Positions 48,442 to 56,658 of a DNA stretch of 64,000 nt are shown here, one piece after another. Source of the stretch: JBGSTR01 sp963707135. GTDB lineage: Bacteria > Pseudomonadota > Gammaproteobacteria > Chromatiales > Chromatiaceae. Position 1 is the stretch's first letter. The number at the start of each line of letters is the position of its first letter. Location: positions 1-64,000 of the forward strand of contig CAVPOY010000001.1 in assembly GCA_963707135.1 (NCBI GenBank), read 5' to 3'. The notes beneath the pieces are model-generated. The model ran no database searches and had not been told where the DNA came from. It was given only the letters and a program-made list of their open reading frames with translations. The translations under genes and the position numbers were made by a program.

Positions 48442-48862
48442 TTACCTGCCCCCTTTTCATCTTGCTATTCCCGTGGCCGACATCGTCGCGGCACGCGAGT
48501 TTTACGGCGGCCTACTGGGGTGCGCAGAAGGACGCAGTAGCGACACTTGGGTCGATTTCAGTCTCTACGGCCACCAGTTCGTGGTACACTTGGTGCCGGG
48601 GTATCGGGCGGAGAAGCACTACAACCCGGTCGACTCCCATCAGGTTCCAGTACCACATTTCGGTGTGGTACTCTCGCTGGAGGATTGGCGGGCTCTGGCC
48701 AATCGGCTGGTTGCAGCCGGCCAGGAATTCGCAATCGAGCCAACCACACGTTTCGCTGGCGGACCAGGCGAACAGTCGACCATGTTTTTCTGTGACCCTA
48801 GTGGCAATGCGCTGGAGTTCAAGGCATTTGCGGACGTCGAGCGGCAACTGTTCGCCAAGTAG
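48434..48862 (+). CDS. VOC (glyoxalase/dioxygenase superfamily) protein
   Basis: 142 aa. Two beta-alpha-beta modules are seen: PPFHLAIPVADIVAAREFYG with a metal-type His, and MFFCDPSGNALEFKAF with the closing Glu. Such proteins bind a divalent metal. Annotated relatives are called glyoxalase or bleomycin-resistance-like, but function varies. The start overlaps the ndk stop by 8 bases, implying coupled translation. Confidence 0.88.
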   Translation: MSSYLPPFHLAIPVADIVAAREFYGGLLGCAEGRSSDTWVDFSLYGHQFVVHLVPGYRAEKHYNPVDSHQVPVPHFGVVLSLEDWRALANRLVAAGQEFAIEPTTRFAGGPGEQSTMFFCDPSGNALEFKAFADVERQLFAK

Positions 48863-48871
48863 GTTTCTCGC

Positions 48872-50906
48872 TCACCGTTTGGCCACAGCCTCGGGCGGCT
48901 TGAGTTCGTACCGCTGTATCTTGCGGTCGAGCGTCGATCGTTCGATGCCTAGAATCGACGCCGCGCGACTCTTGTTCCATCCCGTCGAGTCGAGGGTCGC
49001 CTGGATGTGCTGCTGTTCCATGTCGGCGAGCGAGCACGGCACGAAACTGTCGCCCGACGCGCTTTCGCCGGTCTCGGTGTCTCCGGCGGTCTTGAGCGTC
49101 GAGAGGATCAGGTCGTCGTGGTCGATGAATTCGCCGCGCGCGAGCACCACTGCCCGCTCGATCACGTTTTTCATCTCGCGCACGTTGCCGGGCCAGCGGT
49201 ACTGCTGCAACTCCTCCATCGCCCGCGGTGTGAAGCCGCGAATTTTGCGGCCCGTTTCGACGTTGTAGCGATGCAGGAAATATTCGGCCAACTCGGGGAT
49301 ATCCTCTGGTCGCTTGCGCAACGCCGGAACGACAATTTCGAGCACATGCAGCCGGAAATAGAGGTCGCGGCGGAAACGGCCCTCGGCCACGTCTTTTTCC
49401 AGGTCGCGATTGGTGGCGGCGATCACGCGCACGTCGACCTTGATCGGCCTCGGTGCCGCCCACGCGTTCGAACGGATGACCTTCGAGCACGCGGAGGAAC
49501 TTGGCCTGAATTGTGGGGCTCATCTCGCCGATTTCGTCGAGCATCAGCGTCCCTTTGTGGGCTGCCTCGAACTTGCCGATCTTGCGATCGGTGGCACCGG
49601 TGAAGGCACCCTTCTCGTGGCCGAACAGTTCGCTCTCCAGCAGCGTTTCGGACAACGCCGCGCAGTTGAGGCAGACGAAGGGCCCCTTGCTGCGGGGGCT
49701 CGAAAAGTGGACGGCCCGGGCGACCAGTTCCTTGCCGACGCCGCTTTCGCCGCGGATCAGCACGGTGGCGCGGCTGGTGCGGCGCGGGCGATTTGCTGGG
49801 CGACGCGGGCCATGACTTCGCTACTGCCGACGATCTCGCTTTGCACGCCGCAGCTGCTCGCGAAGCTGGACGTTCTCGTCCCGCACCTGGATGCAAGTTT
49901 TCGGCCAGTTCCTGCCGCCGATCGAGGTTTTCCAGCGCCATCGCCACGGTGTCGGCCACCGCCAGCGTGAATTCCAGGTCGTCGGGGTCGAGCGGTCGGG
50001 CGGCGTCGGTCGAGTAGAGGTGCAACGATACCGAGCACTTGCCCCTCCTGCCGGATCGGGGCACAGATAACGCTGGTTGCGAGAATATCGCCCTGGCTGT
50101 CGCGGCTGCCGAGCTGGCTGTCGTCCATCACGTTGCGGGCGAGCACGCCTTGTCCGTCACGCATCACCGTGGACGCCAGGAACTGGCTATACGCGATGGT
50201 AGCGGTGTGCCGACTCGCTCCGTGAGGCGATGACTTCGAGGGTATCTAGCGTGCGCCGACCTTGGGCATCGCGGCCGCGAAGCAACAAGCCTCCTGCGTC
50301 GATCTGCGTGCTCTCGAACAACGCGGCGAGCGCCGAGTTTGCCAGCGAGACGACGTCAGTCGTCTTAGCCAGCTCGAACGCCAGGCGGCAAAGCTTAGTC
50401 GCCGCACGGCCAACTTTGGGAGTCGATGGCTCCTCCTCCTCGGCGGTGGCTTCGAGAAATCGGCTTTGCAAACGACGATGCGTAATTTGTGTCGGCTCGA
50501 CCGGCTCGAAGACACTCTCGTCGTCGTCGCTCACCACTTGTTCGGTACCATCGTCTTCAACCGACCGCGACGCCCGCAGCACGCTCGACGGATCGGGAAA
50601 CGCATGGGACAGGTTATCGACAAATGCCAGATGCGAATTGCCAATGCGAATAATGTCGCCGGGCTGGAGGTGATAGTCCGACGTGACGGTCTCGCCGTCC
50701 ACCTGCGTACCGTTGCGGCTATCGAGGTCGCGGAGGGTCCACTGCTGCTGCACCTGGAAGATTTCGGCGTGGTTGCGGCTGCAACGCTCGTCCTTGACCA
50801 CGATAGCATTGGTCGGCGCGCGTCCGATGGTCACCGACTCGCCCTCGACAAGCCGGAATACGTCGGTCCATTTGGAACCCTCGCGAATAACCAGGTAGGA
50901 GGTCAT
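48872..50906 (-). CDS. FHA-GAF-AAA+-Fis sigma-54-dependent activator, multiple frameshifts
   Basis: A reconstructed activator of about 675 aa. Residues 1-100 are an FHA phosphothreonine-binding domain: VTIGRAPTNAIVVKDERCSR, NHAEI, LDSRNGTQVDG. A GAF domain follows (VICAPIRQEGQVLGIV and LEFTLAVADTVAMALENLDR). The AAA+ core shows LIRGESGVGKELVARAVH (Walker A), LFGHEKGAFTGATDR with the sigma-54-contacting GAFTGA, LMLDEIGEMSP (Walker B) and FRRDLYFRLHVLEI. The C-terminal Fis helix-turn-helix reads GWNKSRAASILGIERSTLDR. Breaks lie near 50205, 50040, 49900, 49775 and 49435. It activates sigma-54 promoters after phosphoprotein binding; its targets are unknown. Confidence 0.88.
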
Positions 50907-51186
50907 CGAATTGTGTGGTTTGCTCCTTCACAGGTACTGGGTGGCGAAGCACAGGCTCCCGCATCGACCGTTTGATCCTCCACGCGAACACTTCAGCCTA
51001 TTCTTACTATACCAAGCTCAGCAAGCCTAAATGGACCGAAATACCCTGCTCGAAGCCACTTACGGTGATTCGACTCTGACGGCCAGACCGTTTGAGCTGC
51101 CGGCTGGCACGACGGGTACTGGTGTTCGGGCCAAGCGACCTCATAATCATGGCGGGGGATGGACGAAACTATTTGCGACACCGTGA

Positions 51187-51246
51187 CTTAGCGATTATTT
51201 TGGAATAGCCAAGACAGTCCTTGGCGATTATTCTGCATAGCCAAGA
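51187..51246. repeat. Tandem 27-base direct repeat with internal inverted repeat upstream of DUF1598
   Basis: Two copies of a 27-28-base unit, 33 bases apart, share the GCGATTATT block and the ATAGCCAAGA end. The junction between them, GCCAAG-N6-CTTGGC (51208-51225), is a perfect inverted repeat. The array lies about 105 bases before the DUF1598 start in a 444-base gap (50907-51350) with no gene. It looks like an operator or upstream activating site, perhaps for the neighbouring sigma-54 activator. Confidence 0.45.
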
Positions 51247-51350
51247 TGCACGTGGTGGATCGCCGCGGCTTCTGTACGTATCGACACTGGGCGGTTCGCC
51301 TGCTACGCCAGCCGAGCCCTTTCGACTTTCGCGATAACGGGAGAGATCAG

Positions 51351-52700
51351 ATGCAACGAGTGCCACGTAGCTTTTTTGCCGCGCTCGCCGTGTTAATTGT
51401 ACTGGCTCCGTCTGCCTGGGCTGGCGGATTTATCCGCAGCAACGCGGTAGGGGGTGTCGCCATCGACGCCGAGGGCGTGCTCGCTAATCCCGAGTTGGGC
51501 GATCCCGACCAGTTGGCCGCCGCGTGGAAGAATGGGCTAGACGAAGTGCCTGGCGATATCGCACAACCGGCCGGGCTGCGGTTCGTGTCGCTCCGCCAGA
51601 TCGAACAAATCCTCGCCGAAAACCACGCCGCCGGAATTCCCGTGCCGGACGAAGTGATGCTGATGGCGGGCATCCAACGCGTCAGGTACGTGCTGGTCTA
51701 CCCCGAATTGCGCGACGTCGTCATCGCCGGACCGGCCGAAGGTTGGCGGATCGATCGCATCGGAAACGTCGTGGGGCAGCAGTCTGGTCGCCCAGTTCTG
51801 GCTCTGGACGACTTCATGGTCGCGCTGCGGTCGGCCATGGCCAGGCCGGGCGCGGGGATGAGCTGCTCCATCGACCCGACGCAGGATGGCCTGGCTCGCG
51901 TCCAGCAAGTGACGCGCCAGCTGACCACCAATACCGGCCCGCAGCGGGCCGCCCAGATGATTGCCCAGGCACTCGGGTACCAAAAAATTACCGTGACAGG
52001 GGTACCAGCGACGTCGCACTTCGCCCGCACGATGGTAGCCGCCGACTTCCGCATGAAGCGGTTGGCAATGGGTTTCGAACCGGCGCCAATCGAGGGGTTC
52101 CCCAGCTACCTGGTAATCCTGGGGCAGCGACCTGGCAAAGTGACACAGAACATGCTGCCCAGGTGGTGGCTGGCCCCCGACTACCAACCTCTGCTCCGCG
52201 ACGAGGGCGGACTGGCCTGGGAAATCCGTGGCCAGGGTGTGAAATGCCTGACGGAGGAAGACTTCGTGAACGCCGCCGGCCAGAAAACTCGCACTGCCAA
52301 GGCTGGGCCCGCCGCCCAGCAGTGGGCCGACCGATTCACGGAACGATTCGAAGAACTGGCCAACCACGACTCGGCGTTCGGGCAGTTGCGGAACGCCATC
52401 GATCTGGCCGTTGCCACCACGCTGATCGTGCATGAAGGCATGGCCGAACAGGTGGGACTCGACATGCCGTGGCTCGCCGGCAAGTTCGAGGTCGACCAGT
52501 TCAATGCCCCCAAACAAGTGGCGACCCAAACCACCTTTGTGCGGCAAGGTGGACAATGGCTGGTCAGCGCCTCGGGCGGTGTGCAGATTTCGCCCGGCGA
52601 AGTCCTTCAGCACACCGAGACTTCCGACAAACTCACCGTCGCCGTTCGCCAGGATCAAGCCGCCGCGGGCGAAAAGAATTGGTGGTGGAACGCCAAGTAG
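51351..52700 (+). CDS. DUF1598 secreted planctomycete protein
   Basis: About 449 aa. The signal peptide (MQRVPRSFFAALAVLIVLAP) is cleaved near SAWA. The conserved core runs from GGFIRSNAVGGVAIDAEGVL through RFVSLRQIEQILAENHAAGI, RVRYVLVYPELRDVVIAGPA, DDFMVALRSAM and FPSYLVILGQRPGKVTQNML. The pattern fits the family DUF1598, which as I recall is restricted to Planctomycetes. No catalytic motif is known. It is probably periplasmic or a cell-wall protein. The frame is clean and the gene is monocistronic. Confidence 0.85.
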   Translation: MQRVPRSFFAALAVLIVLAPSAWAGGFIRSNAVGGVAIDAEGVLANPELGDPDQLAAAWKNGLDEVPGDIAQPAGLRFVSLRQIEQILAENHAAGIPVPDEVMLMAGIQRVRYVLVYPELRDVVIAGPAEGWRIDRIGNVVGQQSGRPVLALDDFMVALRSAMARPGAGMSCSIDPTQDGLARVQQVTRQLTTNTGPQRAAQMIAQALGYQKITVTGVPATSHFARTMVAADFRMKRLAMGFEPAPIEGFPSYLVILGQRPGKVTQNMLPRWWLAPDYQPLLRDEGGLAWEIRGQGVKCLTEEDFVNAAGQKTRTAKAGPAAQQWADRFTERFEELANHDSAFGQLRNAIDLAVATTLIVHEGMAEQVGLDMPWLAGKFEVDQFNAPKQVATQTTFVRQGGQWLVSASGGVQISPGEVLQHTETSDKLTVAVRQDQAAAGEKNWWWNAK

Positions 52701-52796
52701 GTTGCTTCGCACCTAGCCGACAAGCTTCGCCCTCGCGTTAGCCGGCTCGTCCTCGAGCCCGGTCCGAAGTCGAGGACTACCCTGCTCGTCGCCTCG

Positions 52797-53348
52797 ATGG
52801 AGCGTTTCATGGAAGCCCGCCCTTCAACCGCCAGCAGCAATCTGCTGCATCAGGACATCGAGTACGCGTGGACCGACACGCCCCGCGGATCGTGGCGACG
52901 GTACATGTACAGCGACGGCTCGTTGTTCGCTGAGTACGCCTCCAACGCAAAAGCAGGCAAGATCCCGGTCGTGCACATCACCTGGGGAAAATGCCCGGAG
53001 ACGGGCCGCCGCATTCCCGCCGTGGGCGTGATTGCCATCGGCCGACGGGCCACCGGAGCGATTGCGATCGGGCAAATGGCCGTGGGGCTCGTCGCCGTCG
53101 GGCAGCTTGCCCTCGGAGTCGTTTTCGGACTGGGCCAGGCCTCGACAGGCATCGTCGCCATTGGCCAGGCCGTGCTGGCGGCAGCACTCGGCATCGGCCA
53201 ACTTGTCTACAGCGGATATGCTGCCGTAGCGCAGCTAGGCATCGGGCATTACGTGCTCGCCCAGATGGGATGGGGCGAACACGTCCTCGACACCCGCGGG
53301 ATCGACGAGGCGGCACAAGAGTTCTTTCAGAGGTTGATTGGACGGTGA
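52797..53348 (+). CDS. Protein with seven AxGxx pentapeptide-like repeats
   Basis: 183 aa with no signal peptide. Residues 75-109 are seven uninterrupted pentapeptides, Ala-(Val/Ile/Thr/Leu)-Gly-x-x: AVGVI, AIGRR, ATGAI, AIGQM, AVGLV, AVGQL, ALGVV. Degenerate AIGQ and LGIG units continue to about 150. The rhythm of five residues recalls pentapeptide-repeat proteins, which fold as a square beta-helix, but with Ala and Gly in other positions than A(D/N)LXX. A membrane-inserted Gly-zipper array is an alternative. Function unknown. The gene lies 96 bases after DUF1598 on the same strand. Confidence 0.7.
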   Translation: MERFMEARPSTASSNLLHQDIEYAWTDTPRGSWRRYMYSDGSLFAEYASNAKAGKIPVVHITWGKCPETGRRIPAVGVIAIGRRATGAIAIGQMAVGLVAVGQLALGVVFGLGQASTGIVAIGQAVLAAALGIGQLVYSGYAAVAQLGIGHYVLAQMGWGEHVLDTRGIDEAAQEFFQRLIGR

Positions 53349-53760
53349 AGCCAAAGAAGATCATTTAGCCAGGCTGCATAGTCCGCCGGCATGTCACATA
53401 GAAGTGCACGAAGACCTTTCTGTGCAGTACGTCTGACCTTGAAGCCGAGGCAGGTGCCAAGACACCAAAACTGACAGAGTTGAGCTGCATCGTTGCAGAT
53501 TCAGGCCAGTGCGACAGTGCCCCGGCGTTTCAGGCCGAGGCGTCCCAGGTCCGGCCGAAAAGCGCCGAGGTAATGGTCACCGCGGGCAGTGGCGCGATGG
53601 CCTGCCGAACCCTTAACGCCGGCCGCGGGGGATGTGCGAACTCGCAGAGCTGTCCCCGCCCCAGGAAGCCCGCTGCAGGTTAGCGTAGGACGCAACTCCG
53701 GTCGGGTGGTCCAGCCGCGGGCAAGGACAAGTGAAGCAATCCCGCAGCGGTGTCGACAAC
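53349..53760. other. GC-rich noncoding stretch upstream of the IS4-type element
   Basis: 412 bases without a supported gene. Positions about 53508-53750 are dense in inverted repeats and begin GTGCGAC, which resembles the 5' end of some group II introns or another structured RNA. No intron-encoded reverse transcriptase is present, and the insertion element sits immediately after. The possibility is weak. Two overlapping ORFs in this stretch lack codon or domain support. Confidence 0.25.
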
Positions 53761-55311
53761 GAATGGCACGTAGTTCTGACGTAAGCTGTTGCCGTGAAGT
53801 GATATAGGTGAAAAAGGCCTCGCTTGCTCTAGATGGAGTTATCACACACCCATCCCAGGCAAGGAGGCCTCACGATGTCGTTTTCTAACCAAGGACGGTT
53901 TCGCCAACAAGTGCGTTTTCTGCAAAGACAATTCCTGCAGGACGGCGAGTTGCCATTCACGGATGTGTTGTCCGAGGGAACGATAACGCAGGCATTGAAA
54001 GCACTCGATGTCGTCTGGCTGGACCGGATTTATTCGCCGCTGGTGACGCTGTGGGTTTTCTTGAGCCAAGTGCTGAGCCAGGATCATTCCTGTCGTGCGG
54101 CCGTTGCTCGCCTGATCGCTCACCGCGTCTCACGTGGCAAGAGCGTCCTTGCTCTGCGGAAACGGGCGCGTACTGCCAAGCCAGAAAGCGTCTACCTGAG
54201 AAGTTCTTCTCTTGCGTCGCTCGTCTCGTGGGAAAAACACTTGACGACAAAGCCGATCCCGCCTGGTTGTGGAAAGGTCGACCCGTTTACATGTTTGATG
54301 GCACGACGGTGTCGATGCCCGACACGCCTGAGAATCAAGCCGCTTATCCTCAGGTCTACAACCAGACACCTGGGTTGGGTTTCCCGATTGCCAGAATCTG
54401 TACGATCATGTCTCTGTCGTGTGGGGCGGTGCTTGATCTGGGAATCTGCCGGTATGCAGGTAAAGGCCAAGGCGAGCTGAGCTTACTTCGAAAGACTGTG
54501 GGACGTTCTCTCGCCAGGAGACATCCTTCTGACAGACGCGTTGATGTCGACTTGGTACGAGATGTTGACGCTCAACAAGCGTGGTGTCGATTCGGTGAGC
54601 CGACTGAACAAGGCGCACCGACGGGCCGACTTTCGACGCGGCAAACGGTTGGGCAAAGATGATCACGTCGTGCGTTGGCCAAAGCCAAGTCCGATTCGCT
54701 CCATCGATTGGACGACCTACAAGAGCCTGCCAGACTATCTGGAGATTCGAGAAGTTCGCATTCGTGTAGAACAAACCGGGTTTCGCACGAAAGAGATCAT
54801 TGTCGTCACCACGTTGCTCGATCCTGAACAAGCGACCAAGGAAGACCTGGCGGATCTATATCGGAGCCGCTGGAGTCAGGAACTCGACCTTCGGGATATA
54901 AAAATCAGTTTGCAAATGGATGTGTTGCGTTGCAAGACGCCGGAGCTTGTTCGCAAGGAAATCTGGACTCACATCCTGGCTTACAACCTCATTCGTACCA
55001 TCATGGCGCAGGCGGCGCATCAGCATGAGATCCAACCCCGAGAAATCAGTTTCAAAGGCACCATGCAAACCTTGGAAGCATTCCAGACCGCTGATAAGTT
55101 TTCAAGGCAACAAAGGCGTGGCCTTTCGCCAAAAGCTCTACCGGCAGCTATTAGAAGCCGTTGCCACCCATCGCGTAGCAAACCGTCCCGATCGATTCGA
55201 ACCACGCAAGAGAAAGACGGAATCCACGGAAGGCAGAAAAGATGACCAAGCCTCGTTGGGAACTGAAACGTTTGATGAGGAAAGGGGTTACGGAAATCTA
55301 AGTGCCATTCG
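53761..55311 (+). mobile_element. IS4-type insertion sequence with inverted ends and 10-bp target duplication
   Basis: 1.55 kb. The left end reads GAATGGCAC after base 53760, and the right end reads GTGCCATTC up to 55310/55311, a perfect inverted repeat of 9-10 bases. The direct repeat TGTCGACAAC flanks it at 53751-53760 and 55312-55321, the expected size of an IS4-family target duplication. The transposase stop lies at the right end. The intact duplication suggests a recent insertion. Confidence 0.75.
53875..55301 (+). CDS. IS4-family transposase, frameshifted
   Basis: About 475 aa when repaired. AAGGAGG lies 7 bases before the ATG. Pieces in three frames read SEGTITQALKALDVVWLDRI, SQDHSCRAAVARL, AYCQARKRLPEKFFSCVARL, VYMFDGTTVSMPDTPENQAA (DDE first Asp), VSRLNKAHRRADFRRGKRLG and LADLYRSRWSQELDLRDIKI (YREK-like signature with its Glu), then ILAYNLIRTIM. 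The last frame ends MTKPRWELKRLMRKGVTEI at 55301. Breaks near 54150, 54490, 55110 and 55240 make it either decayed or mis-sequenced; the intact target duplication argues for the latter. Confidence 0.85.
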
Positions 55312-55372
55312 TGTCGACAACCGAAGCATCAACGGTCTTGGTGCATGACAACTGTTACCCGTTGGGTTTGTC

Positions 55373-56617
55373 TCAGCTATCCGTTCGCCGCTTCAACAGT
55401 CCCATGGCCAGCAGCCCTACCAGCACTGAGGCCGATGGCTCCGGCACCGAAGTTTCTGCGGACGTGGCCTGTGGGGGCTGAGTCGCGCCGGATTTGCTTC
55501 GCCCCTCATCGTAATCGAGTGCGTCGACGACGCCCTCAGGGTAGTCGTCGGACCCGGTGGGTTCGGCCGCAAGGTCCGGTTCGCTGGTCGCTCCCAGATT
55601 GTCCCGCCACACGGTGTAGTCGGCCGCATTGACCACACCATCTTTGTTGCCATCGGACCTGGCATGCGTTGTGAGACCGTAGTCGGACCTCCACACGTAG
55701 TAGTCAGATTGGTCAACGAGTCCGTCACGGTTGTAATCGCCCAAGGGCGTGGAGATGCTGCTTTGCATGGCGGTCGCGAAACGTAGGCCGAGCTCGATCT
55801 GGCTCGCTGCCGTGAAGTGAGTGCCGTCATAAACGGTGAGACCCTCGGACGGGACGAATTCAACAAAGTCCATCGCCGCGGCCACATTCGCCTGCGCAGT
55901 TCGCACCGCTTCGCGTCCTCCATCGACGCTCTCGAGTTCACCAATCAGAAACGGCAGGTTTGGCAAGCTGAGTTTCGAACGGACGACATTGATGAACTCG
56001 GTGAGATTAGTTTCGTATGTTGCCTGGCTCAAACTACCGTCGGCTTCTCCTTGATGCCAGATCATGCCGCGCACCTCGAAGGAGTGACCCATGTCGCTCA
56101 GACTCTGCAACGCTTTCGGGACGGCCACCTCAAAGCTCTCGAACATGAAGCCCTTGGGGCCGTTGACCCCGTCGCTCGGGTCCCAATCCCCAAAAAGGTT
56201 GGTGCCGCCGCGGGCTACTTTAATGACTGCAACCCGCCGCTCCGTAGTTCTGCTGGTCATCTGATGCGCGAAGGACACCTCGGGGCCGAACCTACTGGAC
56301 GGCAGGTTGCCGGAAAAACCAGGGGGAACGGCATACCCTGGAGCGAGCGCGACCCATCCGGTCTCACGTAGCACGGAGCCGCTGTTGTGCGGGTCCGCCG
56401 GGTTCGTGTAGTTGATCAGTGTTTGGGGCAGCGGCGAGCTGTACTGTTCCAGGTCGCCGGTGAGTTCCGAAGCCTGCCCTCGCCCGTCCATGTTCGACTG
56501 GCCGGCCGCGATGTAGACGTCGAGCACGTCCGCACGCAGGCTCTGCGCGGCCAAGCCGACGAGGCAGAGCATCAACGCCGTTTGCAGGCGCGACCGAAAT
56601 ACGCGGTGTGAATTCAA
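55373..56617 (-). CDS. Secreted sialate O-acetylesterase-like (SGNH) protein with dockerin repeats and PEP-CTERM
   Basis: About 414 aa. A TTG at 56617 gives a complete signal peptide (NSHRVFRSRLQTALMLCLVG); ATG 56572 is an alternative. The SASA/SGNH domain shows YIAAGQSNMDGRG (Ser), MIWHQGEADGSLSQATY and TVYDGTHFTAASQ (Asp-His). Two dockerin-like calcium loops follow, GDYNRDGLVDQSDYYVWRS and GNKDGVVNAADYTVWRDNLG. The end is a PEP-CTERM sorting tail, VPEPSASVLVGLLAMGLLKR. It probably deacetylates carbohydrate esters outside the cell and is anchored or sorted by an exosortase not seen here. Confidence 0.82.
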   Translation of the reverse strand: MNSHRVFRSRLQTALMLCLVGLAAQSLRADVLDVYIAAGQSNMDGRGQASELTGDLEQYSSPLPQTLINYTNPADPHNSGSVLRETGWVALAPGYAVPPGFSGNLPSSRFGPEVSFAHQMTSRTTERRVAVIKVARGGTNLFGDWDPSDGVNGPKGFMFESFEVAVPKALQSLSDMGHSFEVRGMIWHQGEADGSLSQATYETNLTEFINVVRSKLSLPNLPFLIGELESVDGGREAVRTAQANVAAAMDFVEFVPSEGLTVYDGTHFTAASQIELGLRFATAMQSSISTPLGDYNRDGLVDQSDYYVWRSDYGLTTHARSDGNKDGVVNAADYTVWRDNLGATSEPDLAAEPTGSDDYPEGVVDALDYDEGRSKSGATQPPQATSAETSVPEPSASVLVGLLAMGLLKRRTDS

Positions 56618-56658
56618 AGCTGTCGCTCCGGACTGTGGAGTTTCTGGGGAGTTGCGTC

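Noticed and set aside
51187..51246. A CRISPR-like array
   Set aside because: Only two units, no regular spacer and no cas gene in the window.
51537..52712. A 391-residue minus-strand ORF
   Set aside because: It is the mirror of the DUF1598 gene and has no family features.
53501..53845. A minus-strand ORF before the IS4-type element
   Set aside because: It crosses the element's end and target duplication and has no recognisable domain.
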